A stretch of 64,000 nt of DNA, from contig NZ_CDDB01000068.1 in assembly GCF_000820105.1 (NCBI RefSeq), positions 62,001-126,000 on the forward strand. The letters are read 5' to 3'. This DNA comes from Aeromonas schubertii (GTDB taxonomy: Bacteria > Pseudomonadota > Gammaproteobacteria > Enterobacterales > Aeromonadaceae). Position 1 is the first letter of the stretch. Each line of letters starts with the position of its first letter. The notes under the pieces are model-generated. The model was not told where the DNA came from. It worked only from the letters and a program-made list of their open reading frames with translations, and did no database searches. A program made the translations under genes and the position numbers. Below, piece by piece: positions 19,755 to 34,696 of this stretch.

Positions 19755-19910
19755 GACGATCCCTTTGCGTTACTGATGGTGCGAGAAGAGTTTGTAAATT
19801 AACAAAAACCCGAGGCACAGGGAATAAGTGTGATGAAAGTCAAATTTTTTGAAGTTTTCAACGAATTACACAAGCAGAGTGGGGGCCGGAGCGGGAGCAT
19901 CACGGGCAAA

Positions 19911-19935
19911 TAAAAGGCGCCCGAGGGCGCCTTGT
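19911..19935 (-). terminator. rpiA terminator
   Basis: GGCGCC (19926-19931) pairs with GGCGCC (19916-19921) on the minus strand, loop CTCG, then TTTTATTT. It separates rpiA from serA. Confidence 0.85.
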
Positions 19936-19957
19936 TCCGCATAAGATATTGATCAAA

Positions 19958-20614
19958 TCACTTCAGAGTGACGACCCCATCGGGGGTACCCATCACCACC
20001 ACATCGGCACCGCGGGCGGCAAACAGGCCGTTGGTCACCACGCCGACGATGGCGTTGAGGCGAGCCTCGAGCTCCTTGGGGGCCGTGATGGCCATGCCGT
20101 GTACATCGAGGATCTGGTTGCCGTTGTCGGTGACCACCCCTTCACGCCAGACCGGGTTGCCACCGAGAGCGCGGATCTCGCGGGCAACATACTCGCGTGC
20201 CATGGGGATCACTTCGACCGGCAGGGGGAAGGTGCCGAGCACCTCGACCGTCTTGGTGTTGTCGATGATACAGATAAACTGATCGGCCACGGCGGCGACG
20301 ATCTTCTCGCGGGTCAGGGCGGCGCCGCCTCCCTTGATCATGTCGCGGCTGGCATTGATCTCGTCGGCACCATCCACATAGACGGAGAGGCTGTCGATCT
20401 CGTTGAGATCGAAGACCTTGATGCCGAGGGCCTGCATACGCTCGGTGGAGGCGATGGAGCTGGAGACGGCGCCCTTGATCCGATCCTTGATGGTGCCGAG
20501 GGCATCAATGAAATGGTTGACGGTGGAGCCGGTACCCACCCCGACTATGGTGTCGGGAACCACGTATTCCAGGGCTGCCCAGCCGGCGGCCTTTTTCATT
20601 TCATCTTGAGTCAT
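19958..20614 (-). CDS. rpiA: Ribose-5-phosphate isomerase A
   Basis: Interconverts ribose-5-phosphate and ribulose-5-phosphate in the pentose phosphate pathway. 218 aa (E. coli 219). Diagnostic motifs are [14 protein letters not shown] for phosphate binding, DGADEI with the catalytic Asp/Glu, and [11 protein letters not shown] with the catalytic Lys. It is monocistronic, with a clear terminator after the stop. Confidence 0.97.
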   Translation of the reverse strand: MTQDEMKKAAGWAALEYVVPDTIVGVGTGSTVNHFIDALGTIKDRIKGAVSSSIASTERMQALGIKVFDLNEIDSLSVYVDGADEINASRDMIKGGGAALTREKIVAAVADQFICIIDNTKTVEVLGTFPLPVEVIPMAREYVAREIRALGGNPVWREGVVTDNGNQILDVHGMAITAPKELEARLNAIVGVVTNGLFAARGADVVVMGTPDGVVTLK

Positions 20615-20702
20615 GAGTGATCCTTGGGAACAAAAGCGGGCGCATTATAGCCAAGCCAGCCGCTCGGGGCGACCGCCTGGCGTCTGCAGGATGAGGGTTA
20701 TC

Positions 20703-21293
20703 TCACGTTTTTTCAAAGTGCCAGTGGTGTGACGGGGTGAGCAGCTCGGGCAGAGGGACATCCCACTCTTCGCGGGGGATCTGTTCCACCAGTTGGCAGT
20801 CGTGGGCGACGCCTATGGGTTTGGGACCGAGTCTGTGCTGCTGCCAGCAGGCGAGGGTTCGGTCGTAATAGCCTCCGCCCATGCCGAGCCGGTTACCGTC
20901 GGCATCGAAGGCCACCATGGGGGTGAACATCAGATCCAGACCGCTATAGGGGAGCACGCGCTCCATATCGAGCTCGGGCTCTTCGATATTGAACTTGTTG
21001 CGCACCATGGGAGAGGTGGGGGTGTAGTGCAAGAAGAGCAGATGACCCGGGGTAAAGGGGTGCACCACCGGCAGGTAGATCTCTTTCTTCTGAGCCCAGA
21101 GCCAGTGAATGGTCGGCAATGGGTTGATCTCGCCGTCGTTGGCCAGGTAGAAGGCGATGCGGCGGGCGCGGGCCACATCGGGATGGCTCTTGATGCGCTC
21201 AAGCAGGGCCTGGGCCGCCAGATGTTGTTGCTCGGCACTCAGCGCCCGGCGGCGTTCACGGATCTGCTGACGCAGGGTATGGCGTTCTGACAT
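20703..21293 (-). CDS. fau: 5-formyltetrahydrofolate cyclo-ligase
   Basis: ATP-dependent conversion of 5-formyl-THF to 5,10-methenyl-THF (E. coli YgfA/Fau). 196 aa, with the N-terminal basic helix RQQIRERRRALS and the C-terminal glycine-rich GMGGGYYDR characteristic of the family. In many gammaproteobacteria this gene follows ssrS (6S RNA). Here an antiporter gene lies 70 bp upstream on the same strand, with no room for 6S RNA, so the usual linkage is broken. Confidence 0.94.
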   Translation of the reverse strand: MSERHTLRQQIRERRRALSAEQQHLAAQALLERIKSHPDVARARRIAFYLANDGEINPLPTIHWLWAQKKEIYLPVVHPFTPGHLLFLHYTPTSPMVRNKFNIEEPELDMERVLPYSGLDLMFTPMVAFDADGNRLGMGGGYYDRTLACWQQHRLGPKPIGVAHDCQLVEQIPREEWDVPLPELLTPSHHWHFEKT

Positions 21294-21362
21294 GGTAACT
21301 CCTTGTGACTACCGGAGCATATCACTGCGGGGCCAGCCTGTGCATGGCCCCGTGTGCCGGGA

Positions 21363-22688
21363 TCAGCGGGCGCGCATCTGGTGTTTGATAAAGACGGCCA
21401 GGATGGCGGTCAGGGCCAGGGCCATGGGGTAGAAGCTCATGCTGATGACGGCCAGCGGCGACAGGCCGAAGATGGAGCCAAGCAGCAGCGCCTGGGCACC
21501 CCAGGGGATGAGCCCCTGTACCACGCAGGAGAAGATGTCGAGCAGAGAGGCGGCACGGCGCGGCGTGACCCCGTGTTGCTCGGCCAGCTCTCTGGCTACC
21601 TTGCTCGCGACGATAATGGCCACCGTGTTGTTGGCGGTACAGGCGTTGGTGAGGCTCACCACAGAGGCGATACCAAGCTCGGCGGCTTTCTCGTTCTGGT
21701 CTGTGTCATGGCCACGACTGAAGTGCTGGATAAGGGCGGCGATATGACCCGTGATCCAGGCCAGACCCCCCTGGCGCTCCATCAGGGCACCAAGACCACC
21801 GATCAGCATGGAGAGCAGGAAGATCTCCTGCATGGAGGTAAAACCCTTGTAGATATCCTGGGTAAATTGACCCAGCTGATAGCCGTTGCCAGCCAACCCG
21901 ACCAGACCGGCGGCCAGGATACCGGTGCCCAGTACCAAAAAGACGTTCATGCCCGAGAGCGCCAGCCCCAGGATCAGCAGGTAGGGGAGCACCTTGACCC
22001 ACTGGTCCAGCTGCTGCGCCGGTACTTCAGCCACATGGCCGAGCAGCAGATAGCCCATCATCACCAGCAGGGCGGCCGGGGCGGCGATCATCAGATTTTC
22101 GCGAAACTTGTCCTTCATCTCGCACCCCTGGCTGCGGGTCGCCGCTATGGTGGTATCCGAGATGATGGAGAGGTTGTCGCCAAACATGGCGCCGCCCAGC
22201 ACGGCGCCGGCCACCAGCACGGGATCGAGCCCGGCGCTCTGGGCGACACCCAGAGCCACGGGCGCGACGGCGCCTATGGTGCCCATGGAGGTGCCCATGG
22301 CGGTGGCGATAAAGGCAGAGATCAGGAACAGACCCGGCAGCAGGGCCCAGCCCGGGATGAGCGACAGGCCCAGAGCCACGGTGGCATCCACCCCACCGGT
22401 CGCCTTGGCCACACTGGCAAAGGCGCCGGCCAGCAGGTAGATGAGGCACATGGCCATGATGTTGCTGTCGCCCACCCCCTTGAAGAAGGTCTCGAGGTTC
22501 TTGCTCAGCCCCTCGCGGCCGATGAACAGAGCGAGCACGACGGCAGGCAGTGCGGCCACCGGGGCGGGGAGCTGGTAGAAGGCAAACTCGACCCCTTGCA
22601 GGGTGAGCCAGGTGCCGGTACCGATAAAGAGGGCAAGAAAGAGCAGCAAGGGGAGCAGGGCCCGGGCGCGGGGTTGGGTCTGGATCAT
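21363..22688 (-). CDS. NhaC-family Na+/H+ antiporter
   Basis: Polytopic inner-membrane antiporter, 441 aa from the ATG at 22688, which has an AGAGGAA ribosome binding site. An in-frame upstream extension of 41 residues is soluble, Cys/Pro-rich and unlike the family. About 11 hydrophobic helices are visible. The motif-rich centre (MGTSMGTIGAVAPVALG, GDNLSIISDTTIAATRSQ) and SLTNACTANNTVAI are typical of NhaC-type carriers. fau follows on the same strand 70 bp downstream and may be co-transcribed. Ion specificity cannot be read from sequence. Confidence 0.85.
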   Translation of the reverse strand: MIQTQPRARALLPLLLFLALFIGTGTWLTLQGVEFAFYQLPAPVAALPAVVLALFIGREGLSKNLETFFKGVGDSNIMAMCLIYLLAGAFASVAKATGGVDATVALGLSLIPGWALLPGLFLISAFIATAMGTSMGTIGAVAPVALGVAQSAGLDPVLVAGAVLGGAMFGDNLSIISDTTIAATRSQGCEMKDKFRENLMIAAPAALLVMMGYLLLGHVAEVPAQQLDQWVKVLPYLLILGLALSGMNVFLVLGTGILAAGLVGLAGNGYQLGQFTQDIYKGFTSMQEIFLLSMLIGGLGALMERQGGLAWITGHIAALIQHFSRGHDTDQNEKAAELGIASVVSLTNACTANNTVAIIVASKVARELAEQHGVTPRRAASLLDIFSCVVQGLIPWGAQALLLGSIFGLSPLAVISMSFYPMALALTAILAVFIKHQMRAR

Positions 22689-23123
22689 GTGTTCCTCTGA
22701 AATTGAACAATGACCTCCTGTCGTGAACTGCTTTGTGCCTTTATCGGGTCGGGATAGGGGAAAACAGGGCGGGCATCCTGCCGCATTGGGGGGCCCACAG
22801 TAGTGAGTCAACTCATTGGGGTCAAGATAGCCGTCCAGATGGATACGCCTTTTTATGGTGTGATTTCGAAGTCATAGATTAATCCGTCATATATTCGTTT
22901 ATATCTGAAAAACCCGGGTAATATTCGATTTGTGGTGGGTTTCATATGAGGTCCAGGCTGTTGGCCTCGGCCGATTGATAGACCACAACTTGGGCCTCGT
23001 TGTCTTGGTTGGTATTCATTTGAGTTGTGGCTCGGCGCCCATTTATCAGACCCGTGCTGGCTATGATAGAGGGCTTGTCTCGGCGCTATCCCGGTGTTGG
23101 GGATGGGCTCGCAAGGAAATCAA
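22689..23123. other. Intergenic region before the interrupted zinc-ribbon gene
   Basis: 435 bp. The antiporter-proximal part is AT-rich and should hold its minus-strand promoter. An open frame at 22930-23127 on the plus strand lacks an RBS and family-like features, so it is not called. Nothing else is recognised. Confidence 0.4.
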
Positions 23124-23369
23124 ATGACTCCTGTTATGGAAAGGTGTATCGAACGCCACTACTGCGCCTATTGCGGGATGTAGACCGACCATATTCTGGT
23201 ATTGGTCAGAAAACCCAGCCCGTTTAAGGATGCGCCGAACCGCTCTCGCAAGGAATTTATCGCCGGCTTGATCAAGGGCTGGGCGGTGGGGCCCTTTATC
23301 ACCTCAATGGATAAGTTTTCACGGCACCTTATCTGTGAAAAGTGCGGTAACACGCAAATCGAGGAGTAG
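23124..23369 (+). pseudogene. Small zinc-ribbon protein gene interrupted by an amber codon
   Basis: The ATG at 23124 is preceded by AAGGAA at ideal spacing. The frame encodes 19 residues ending HYCAYCGM, then TAG at 23181-23183, then 61 sense codons to a second TAG at 23367. Read through, the 81-codon frame has paired Cys knuckles CAYC (14-17) and CEKC (71-74), the two halves of a zinc ribbon, flanking a Trp/Phe-containing helix (KEFIAGLIKGWAVGPF). Both halves clearly belong to one protein, so the amber (a CAG Gln codon one base away) has probably inactivated it. Alternatives are readthrough or a base-call error. I do not recognise the family. Confidence 0.6.
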
Positions 23370-23428
23370 GCTCGGGGCTTTGCAAACCGGGAGCCGGCTG
23401 GTAAAACAGAGAGCTTCTCAATGCATAA

Positions 23429-24259
<831 letters not shown>

Positions 24260-24272
24260 GCTAAAACATGTG

Positions 24273-24300
24273 AAAAAAGGCGGCTTTGCCGCCTTTTTTA
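24273..24300 (+). terminator. dapB terminator
   Basis: AAAAAAGGCGGC pairs with GCCGCCTTTTTT around a TTT loop, 13 bases after the dapB stop. Confidence 0.93.
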
Positions 24301-24853
24301 TTGAGTGCATCAAAATTGGCTGAGTTGTCCATCCCTTCCCGTCACCTTGTTAATCTTATCGTCTGCTCCCTGTCATCGCGATGTTATCAAACGGCCAACA
24401 AACAACCATCAACCCGGCGGTGCCAAAAAGATTAAAAATGCATAACCAGTAAAACGTTTTTCTTCTGTTTTATAAATTTCCAGTGCCTTTCAGGGCTGTT
24501 TTTTGGTTTTGTTCTCGTGTTTTTGTGTTTTTAAGTGCATGAAAGAAATGAATTAAATCGAATTTGTTTTTGTATTTGTGGCGCATGACTTCATCTGCGT
24601 TTGTGGGTGGCAAAAAAGTTTGGATGTGGGGGTTGTATCGTGTCCAAATGCATAGATAATGACTGAAGTTGCTTTTTTATAGAATTTTAATGCATTGCCG
24701 CTGAGATTGTTGGTTGAAATGCCACAAGTTTTCAGTAGAATGCGCGCAATTTGCCCGAAATCTGCCGGCCCAGGCGGGTCCCACAGACCCGAAGGAAGGC
24801 CCGCAACACCCAGGTAAATTGCTGAATTTAAAGCTAAAAAACTGGAGGTTGTC
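24301..24853 (+). promoter_or_regulatory. carAB control region
   Basis: A 553-bp AT-rich region. A strong proximal promoter is visible: TTGAAA (24714-24719), 16-base spacer, TAGAAT (24736-24741). The leader carries a GGGTC/GACCC hairpin (24775-24791). A PurR-like 16-mer centred on CG at 24455-24456 (AAAACGTTTT core) lies far upstream, as PurR does at E. coli carAB. I found no convincing ArgR box pair. No ORF is supported here. Confidence 0.55.
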
Positions 24854-25990
24854 TTGAGTCACACTGCATTGTTAGTGCTGGAAGACGGAACTGTCTTCAA
24901 GGGCGTATCGATTGGCGCCGAGGGATGTTCCGTTGGTGAGGTGGTGTTTAATACGTCGATGACGGGTTACCAGGAAATTCTCACCGACCCCTCCTATTCT
25001 CGTCAGATCGTCACCCTCACTTATCCCCATATCGGTAACACCGGTACCAACGCAGAAGATGAAGAGTCCACCCAGATCCACGCCCAGGGCCTCATCATCC
25101 GGGATCTTCCCATCCTCGCCTCCAACTTCCGCAATCAGCAATCCCTCTCCGACTATCTCAAGGCCCACGGCATCGTGGGGATCGCCGATATCGACACCCG
25201 CAAGCTGACCCGTATCCTGCGCGAAAAGGGTGCCCAGAACGGCTGCATCCTGGCCGGCAAACAGCTCGACGAAGCCCACGCCCTGAGCCAAGCCCGTGCT
25301 TTCCCGGGTTTGAAGGGGATGGACTTGGCCAAGGAAGTGACCGTCGCTGAGACATACAGCTGGACTGAGGGGAGCTGGCAGCTTGGCAAGGGGCATGTCA
25401 CCCCGGATGCCGACCAGCTCAAATACCACGTGGTGGCCTACGACTTCGGCGTCAAGCGCAACATCCTGCGTATGCTGGTGGATCGTGGCTGCCGCCTGAC
25501 CGTGGTGCCGGCCAAGACCCCGGCTGCCGAGGTGTTGGCGATGAACCCGGACGGCATCTTCCTCTCCAACGGCCCCGGCGACCCCGAGCCGTGCGACTAC
25601 GCCATCAATGCCATCAAGGCCTTCCTTGAGACCAATACCCCGGTGTTTGGCATCTGCCTGGGTCACCAGTTGCTGGGCCTGGCCTCCGGCGCCAAGACGG
25701 TGAAGATGAAGTTTGGCCACCACGGCGCCAACCACCCGGTCAAGAGCCTCGATGACAATACCGTCATGATCACCGCCCAGAACCACGGTTTTGCGGTGGA
25801 CGAGCAGACCCTGCCCGAGTGCCTGCGCGCGACCCACGTCTCCCTGTTCGATGGGTCACTCCAGGGCATTCATCGCACCGACCGTCCGGCCTTCAGCTTC
25901 CAGGGTCACCCCGAGGCGAGCCCGGGTCCGCACGACTGTGCCGGTCTGTTCGACCACTTCATTGAATTGATTAAGCAGTATCGCGCCTAA
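24854..25990 (+). CDS. carA: Carbamoyl-phosphate synthase, small (glutaminase) subunit
   Basis: Hydrolyses glutamine and passes ammonia to CarB for carbamoyl phosphate, feeding arginine and pyrimidines. 378 aa. It starts with TTG at 24854 behind a perfect GGAGG; E. coli carA also starts with TTG, so the rare start is probably conserved and may limit translation. The C-terminal class I amidotransferase has nucleophile Cys268 in [12 protein letters not shown] and the His/Glu pair in [11 protein letters not shown]. The N-terminal CPSase domain includes [10 protein letters not shown]. carB follows 21 bp later. Confidence 0.98.
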   Translation: MSHTALLVLEDGTVFKGVSIGAEGCSVGEVVFNTSMTGYQEILTDPSYSRQIVTLTYPHIGNTGTNAEDEESTQIHAQGLIIRDLPILASNFRNQQSLSDYLKAHGIVGIADIDTRKLTRILREKGAQNGCILAGKQLDEAHALSQARAFPGLKGMDLAKEVTVAETYSWTEGSWQLGKGHVTPDADQLKYHVVAYDFGVKRNILRMLVDRGCRLTVVPAKTPAAEVLAMNPDGIFLSNGPGDPEPCDYAINAIKAFLETNTPVFGICLGHQLLGLASGAKTVKMKFGHHGANHPVKSLDDNTVMITAQNHGFAVDEQTLPECLRATHVSLFDGSLQGIHRTDRPAFSFQGHPEASPGPHDCAGLFDHFIELIKQYRA

Positions 25991-26011
25991 GGAATAAGAG
26001 GAAAGAGTTTC

Positions 26012-29236
<3,225 letters not shown>

Positions 29237-29254
29237 GCGAGTCTGAGCGTCACC

Positions 29255-29283
29255 AACACCCCGCCCCGGCGGGGTGTTTTTTA
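29255..29283 (+). terminator. carAB terminator
   Basis: AACACCCCGCC pairs with GGCGGGGTGTT (29255-29265 and 29268-29278), followed by TTTTTA, 18 bases after the carB stop. Confidence 0.92.
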
Positions 29284-29394
29284 TCGGTGCTCGCCTGGGG
29301 GGGCAGAGGAAGGGTGCGAAAGAGGCTCCCCTTCCACTACAATGGCCCGATTTGTTTCTCGCACCCTTCGTCGGTGCCTGACAGGGAGCCCCCG

Positions 29395-30543
29395 ATGATC
29401 CGATTGCCACGCCTGCCGCTGGCTGCCCTCTCTCTTGCCTTGTTGCTCGCCGGTTGTGCCAGCGAGCCGCCGGCACCGACCGCCCCTGTGACGCCGGCGG
29501 GACGCCCGACTCCCAAGGCGATGCAGCCGCAAAAGCCGGCCGACATGAAGAGCCGCATCGTCAAGTTCCTGCCACGCAATGTGGCGGACAAACCAGGCTG
29601 GGCCAACGATGTGGTGACGGCCCTCACCACCCAGGGGTTGACGGTGAGCGATCACAACGTCTGCACCGTGCTGGCGGTGGCCGAGCAGGAGGCCACCTAC
29701 CAGGCCGATCCCGTGGTACCCAATTTAAGCAAGATCGCCTGGAAGGAGATCAATGCCCGCGCCGGCAAGCTGCTCATCCCTGAATTCATGGTGCGCACCG
29801 CACTCTCCATCCAATCTCCAACTGGCAAAACCTATGCCGCACGCATCGATGCGCTTCGCACCGAGCGGCAGATGAGCGAGATTTTTGAAGACATGATCGG
29901 AGAGGTACCGATGGGCAAGCAGCTCTTTGGCAACATGAACCCGGTGCGTACCGGCGGTCCCATGCAGGTGAGTGTGGCCTTTGCCGAGGCCAATGCCCGC
30001 GGCTACCCCTATCCGGTCAAGGAGTCCATCCGTCATGAGGTGCTCACCCGCCGTGGCGGCATCTGGTTTGGCACCAAACACATCTTCGGCTACCCGGCCG
30101 ACTACCCCGATACCCTCTATCGCTTCGCCGACTTCAACGCGGGCTGGTATGCGAGCCGCAATGCTGCCTTCCAGGCCGCAGTGAGCCGGCTAAGTGGCAA
30201 GACCCTGGCGCTGGATGGGGATCTCATTCGTTACGATACCGACAAGCCCGGCAACACCGAGCTGGCCGTCTACACCCTGGCCGGCCGGCTCAAGATGAGC
30301 AAGACGGCCATCCATCAGAGCCTCAGGCTTGGCGATAGCAGCGAGTTTGCCCAGAGTGCCCTCTATCACAGGGTCTTCACCCTGGCTGACCAGAAGGCCG
30401 GCAAGCGGCTGCCGCGCGCCATCCTGCCCGGCATCCAGCTCAAAAGCCCCAAGATCACCCGCAACCTCACCACCGCCTGGTTTGCCAAACGGGTGGATGA
30501 GCGCGAACAGCGCTGCGTCAGGAAGATGGCGACGATCCGCTGA
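29395..30543 (+). CDS. yaiW: YaiW-like lipoprotein (DUF1615)
   Basis: Probable outer-membrane lipoprotein, 382 aa from the ATG at 29395 (GGGAG upstream). The lipobox is LLAGC with acylated Cys20, followed by a Pro-rich linker (about 21-45). The body matches E. coli YaiW over its length, with hallmark stretches NVCTVLAVAEQEATYQAD, NPVRTGGPMQVS, FADFNAGWYASRNAAFQ and SPKITRNLTTAWFAKRVDE. YaiW in E. coli is a surface-exposed lipoprotein implicated in uptake of a proline-rich peptide; no enzymatic role is established. Monocistronic. Confidence 0.85.
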   Translation: MIRLPRLPLAALSLALLLAGCASEPPAPTAPVTPAGRPTPKAMQPQKPADMKSRIVKFLPRNVADKPGWANDVVTALTTQGLTVSDHNVCTVLAVAEQEATYQADPVVPNLSKIAWKEINARAGKLLIPEFMVRTALSIQSPTGKTYAARIDALRTERQMSEIFEDMIGEVPMGKQLFGNMNPVRTGGPMQVSVAFAEANARGYPYPVKESIRHEVLTRRGGIWFGTKHIFGYPADYPDTLYRFADFNAGWYASRNAAFQAAVSRLSGKTLALDGDLIRYDTDKPGNTELAVYTLAGRLKMSKTAIHQSLRLGDSSEFAQSALYHRVFTLADQKAGKRLPRAILPGIQLKSPKITRNLTTAWFAKRVDEREQRCVRKMATIR

Positions 30544-30550
30544 TTGCTAA

Positions 30551-30588
30551 AAGTAACAAGGGCGGCCAATTGGCCGCCCTTGTTACTT
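30551..30588 (+). terminator. 38-bp perfect palindrome terminator after the yaiW-like gene
   Basis: The halves are exact reverse complements, with a GC core (GGGCGGCCA/TGGCCGCCC) and a TTGTTACTTT tail. It starts 7 bases after the stop. Confidence 0.85.
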
Positions 30589-30624
30589 TACCCGGAGTTC
30601 ATCCGGACGCATAAGGAACTGAAG

Positions 30625-30792
30625 ATGATACGTGCAGCCCTGTTAAGCCTGCTTCATACGGGCGCCGCCGGTGCGGCCAGCCTCAGCGTACAGCCCCTGG
30701 AGGCGCACAGTGACTATGTCGAGATCTCTGCACGAAAGAGACCCGTTTGGGGCTTTAGCGTGAAGGGAGTCCATCGAGGTGATGAGGGATAG
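30625..30792 (+). CDS. Possible small secreted protein, perhaps frameshifted (55 aa)
   Basis: The ATG at 30625 is preceded by AAGGA with 7-base spacing. Residues 1-18 resemble a signal peptide (IRAALLSLL to AGAA), followed by about 35 residues ending RGDEG. In a different frame, from about 30765 to the TGA at 30848, the sequence reads on as EVMRDSEQGVTVYLISV, which looks protein-like. The locus may therefore be one gene with a frameshift. I recognise no family, and it could also be noncoding. The remaining 30849-31001 is AT-rich katG leader. Confidence 0.3.
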   Translation: MIRAALLSLLHTGAAGAASLSVQPLEAHSDYVEISARKRPVWGFSVKGVHRGDEG

Positions 30793-31001
30793 CGAACAGG
30801 GTGTGACTGTGTATCTCATCTCGGTTGCCCCGGGTGGAGAAAAGGAGTGATCGTATTCGGATTGTGGGGGGGCTTAATCTTAAAAAGCGATTGATGTGAG
30901 CTTTTTAATTCAATGTTCAAGGTGTTTTAGCGGGCGTAGGCTAGTCTCATCAGCGAAGCGAAGGGTTTCGCCGTTATGACGACCACATGAGGATCTGATA
31001 G

Positions 31002-33188
<2,187 letters not shown>

Positions 33189-33205
33189 GCCCCCCAAGGG
33201 GAGAG

Positions 33206-33233
33206 CGCCAGCCGCAAGGCTGGCGTTTTTTAT
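33206..33233. terminator. katG terminator
   Basis: CGCCAGCC (33206-33213), GCAA loop, GGCTGGCG (33218-33225), then TTTTTTATA. It lies between katG and the convergent candidate effector gene. Confidence 0.92.
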
Positions 33234-33241
33234 AGTGCAGG

Positions 33242-34687
33242 CTAGAGCCAGCCCTCCGCCAGGTAGAGGAGCTTGAGCTGGCTGGGCGCCCCCGTCTCTT
33301 TGAGGGCCTCAAGTTGCTCCTGGCTCAGCCGGGGGCTCTTTTCCAGATAGACGGTCCCGTTTTCTGCCTGCAGGGGAAGCCGGTAGGCAAGCTTCTGGTT
33401 AAGGTCTTCCCCGGTTCCCTTGTCGAGCACGCTCACCGCAGGCAACAACCAGTGGTAGTCCTCATCGAGTAGCTTCTGATAGGCCTGATGGCTGAGTTTG
33501 AGCGCCTCGGTGGGGGCATTCTCCTCGTGGCGACCGGGGAGTAACTGCTCATCGGGAGGGGAGCCGAGTTGTCCCTTGAGGGCCAGCCTGGCCTGCTCCA
33601 TCTCCCTGAGATTGGCCGGAGCCTCTGGAGTGAGCAGTGCAGGATCTGCTGCCGGTCCCAGATAGGTGAGCAGGGCGCGCACTGACCCCTTGTCCAGCAT
33701 GCTGAAACTAAACGCGCCCATCTCGTTACTCACCTCGAGGCGTGGCAAGACATCCGAGAGTCGTTGGTCTGTCAGTGTGTCGTCCGCCTCCTCTCCGATG
33801 AGATAAGCGGCCCCCTGATTCACGGCGGTGGGCAGCGCCGAGGTGAGGGCCTTGCTGGCAACCATGGGCAGAGCCTTGGCGGCTATCTTGGCCACGCCAT
33901 GGGTCGCAACACCACTCACCCCGAAGTTGCCAATCCCCGAGAGGGCGACCCCCAGGGTCGCGTTGGTCGCCCCCTTGGTGGCGATCAGGGCATGCTCTTT
34001 ACTGAGCACATCGCCGCTGATGTGCCCCAGGCGGCTGCCCCTGCCGGGGAGTTGACCAATCTGTTGGACCTGGTGGTGATGGGCTTCCCTGTCACATGCC
34101 TTGGTGACCTGATAAAACTCCCGACCGGCGGCAATCATGGCTCCAATCCCGGGTAGCAGCATGCTGATGGTCACGTTGACCCCGGTGGTGCGTGCCGTCT
34201 CTTTGGCCTGGTGCAGCAACGCCTTAAACAACCCGTCCATCTTGCCCGGATAGTGCAGCTCGAGACAGGCTTGCAGCCTGGGATCCTGACTCACCTTGTC
34301 GAAGCGCTGTTTGAGCTCGGCGTAGCTCTGGCTATCGAGTTTTAGCTCCTCGAGCAGGGTGGTGACCTCAAGCAACGCCTCTCGGGTGAGAGGTTCACCG
34401 CGATAGGCCGCCGGGCTCAGCAGGGAGAAGGCCTGCAAGGCGATCTCGAGTGGTGCGGCCTGTTTCAGTGCCTCCTTGAGGTCTAAATGAGTCTTTATGT
34501 TCTCCTGGGCAAAGCGTTTGAACTCGGTATGAAGCAGGTGTTGGCTCAGCAAGGCATATTTGTGGCCACGGTGTAGCAGGCCGGCCGTCGTGACCTCTCC
34601 TTGCTTGCTCAGGATACGTTCGTCACCGGGGGCCGCTTTGGCCGCGAAGCGGGCCAGATCCGGGATGGAATGAAGTGAGGTGGGCAT
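33242..34687 (-). CDS. Candidate type III secretion effector (481 aa)
   Basis: I do not recognise a family. The ATG at 34687 has AGGAG six bases upstream, and the gene follows a CesT-type chaperone gene by only 9 bp, the classical chaperone-effector arrangement. There is no signal peptide. Residues 1-165 are soluble and helical. Residues 168-187 (GVNVTISMLLPGIGAMIAAG) and 235-297 are Gly/Ala-rich and hydrophobic, suggesting insertion into a target membrane. Residues 300-481 are soluble and end LKLLYLAEGWL. No catalytic motif is evident. The hydrophobic centre would also fit a translocator-like or membrane-associated effector. Secretion is inferred from context, and no injectisome gene adjoins it (the nearest is 20 kb away). 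Confidence 0.6.
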   Translation of the reverse strand: MPTSLHSIPDLARFAAKAAPGDERILSKQGEVTTAGLLHRGHKYALLSQHLLHTEFKRFAQENIKTHLDLKEALKQAAPLEIALQAFSLLSPAAYRGEPLTREALLEVTTLLEELKLDSQSYAELKQRFDKVSQDPRLQACLELHYPGKMDGLFKALLHQAKETARTTGVNVTISMLLPGIGAMIAAGREFYQVTKACDREAHHHQVQQIGQLPGRGSRLGHISGDVLSKEHALIATKGATNATLGVALSGIGNFGVSGVATHGVAKIAAKALPMVASKALTSALPTAVNQGAAYLIGEEADDTLTDQRLSDVLPRLEVSNEMGAFSFSMLDKGSVRALLTYLGPAADPALLTPEAPANLREMEQARLALKGQLGSPPDEQLLPGRHEENAPTEALKLSHQAYQKLLDEDYHWLLPAVSVLDKGTGEDLNQKLAYRLPLQAENGTVYLEKSPRLSQEQLEALKETGAPSQLKLLYLAEGWL

Positions 34688-34696
34688 GGGACTCTC

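Noticed and set aside
21294-21362. 6S RNA (ssrS) expected upstream of fau
   Set aside because: Only 69 bp separate fau from the antiporter stop, too short for a roughly 180-nt RNA, and no 6S-like sequence is visible.
22930-23127. 65-codon plus-strand ORF upstream of the zinc-ribbon gene
   Set aside because: No ribosome binding site and no family-like composition; it overlaps the RBS and start of the better-supported zinc-ribbon frame.
24301-24853. ArgR box pair at the carAB promoter
   Set aside because: Several TGCAT-like half sites occur, but no 18-bp pair with 3-bp spacing was convincing.
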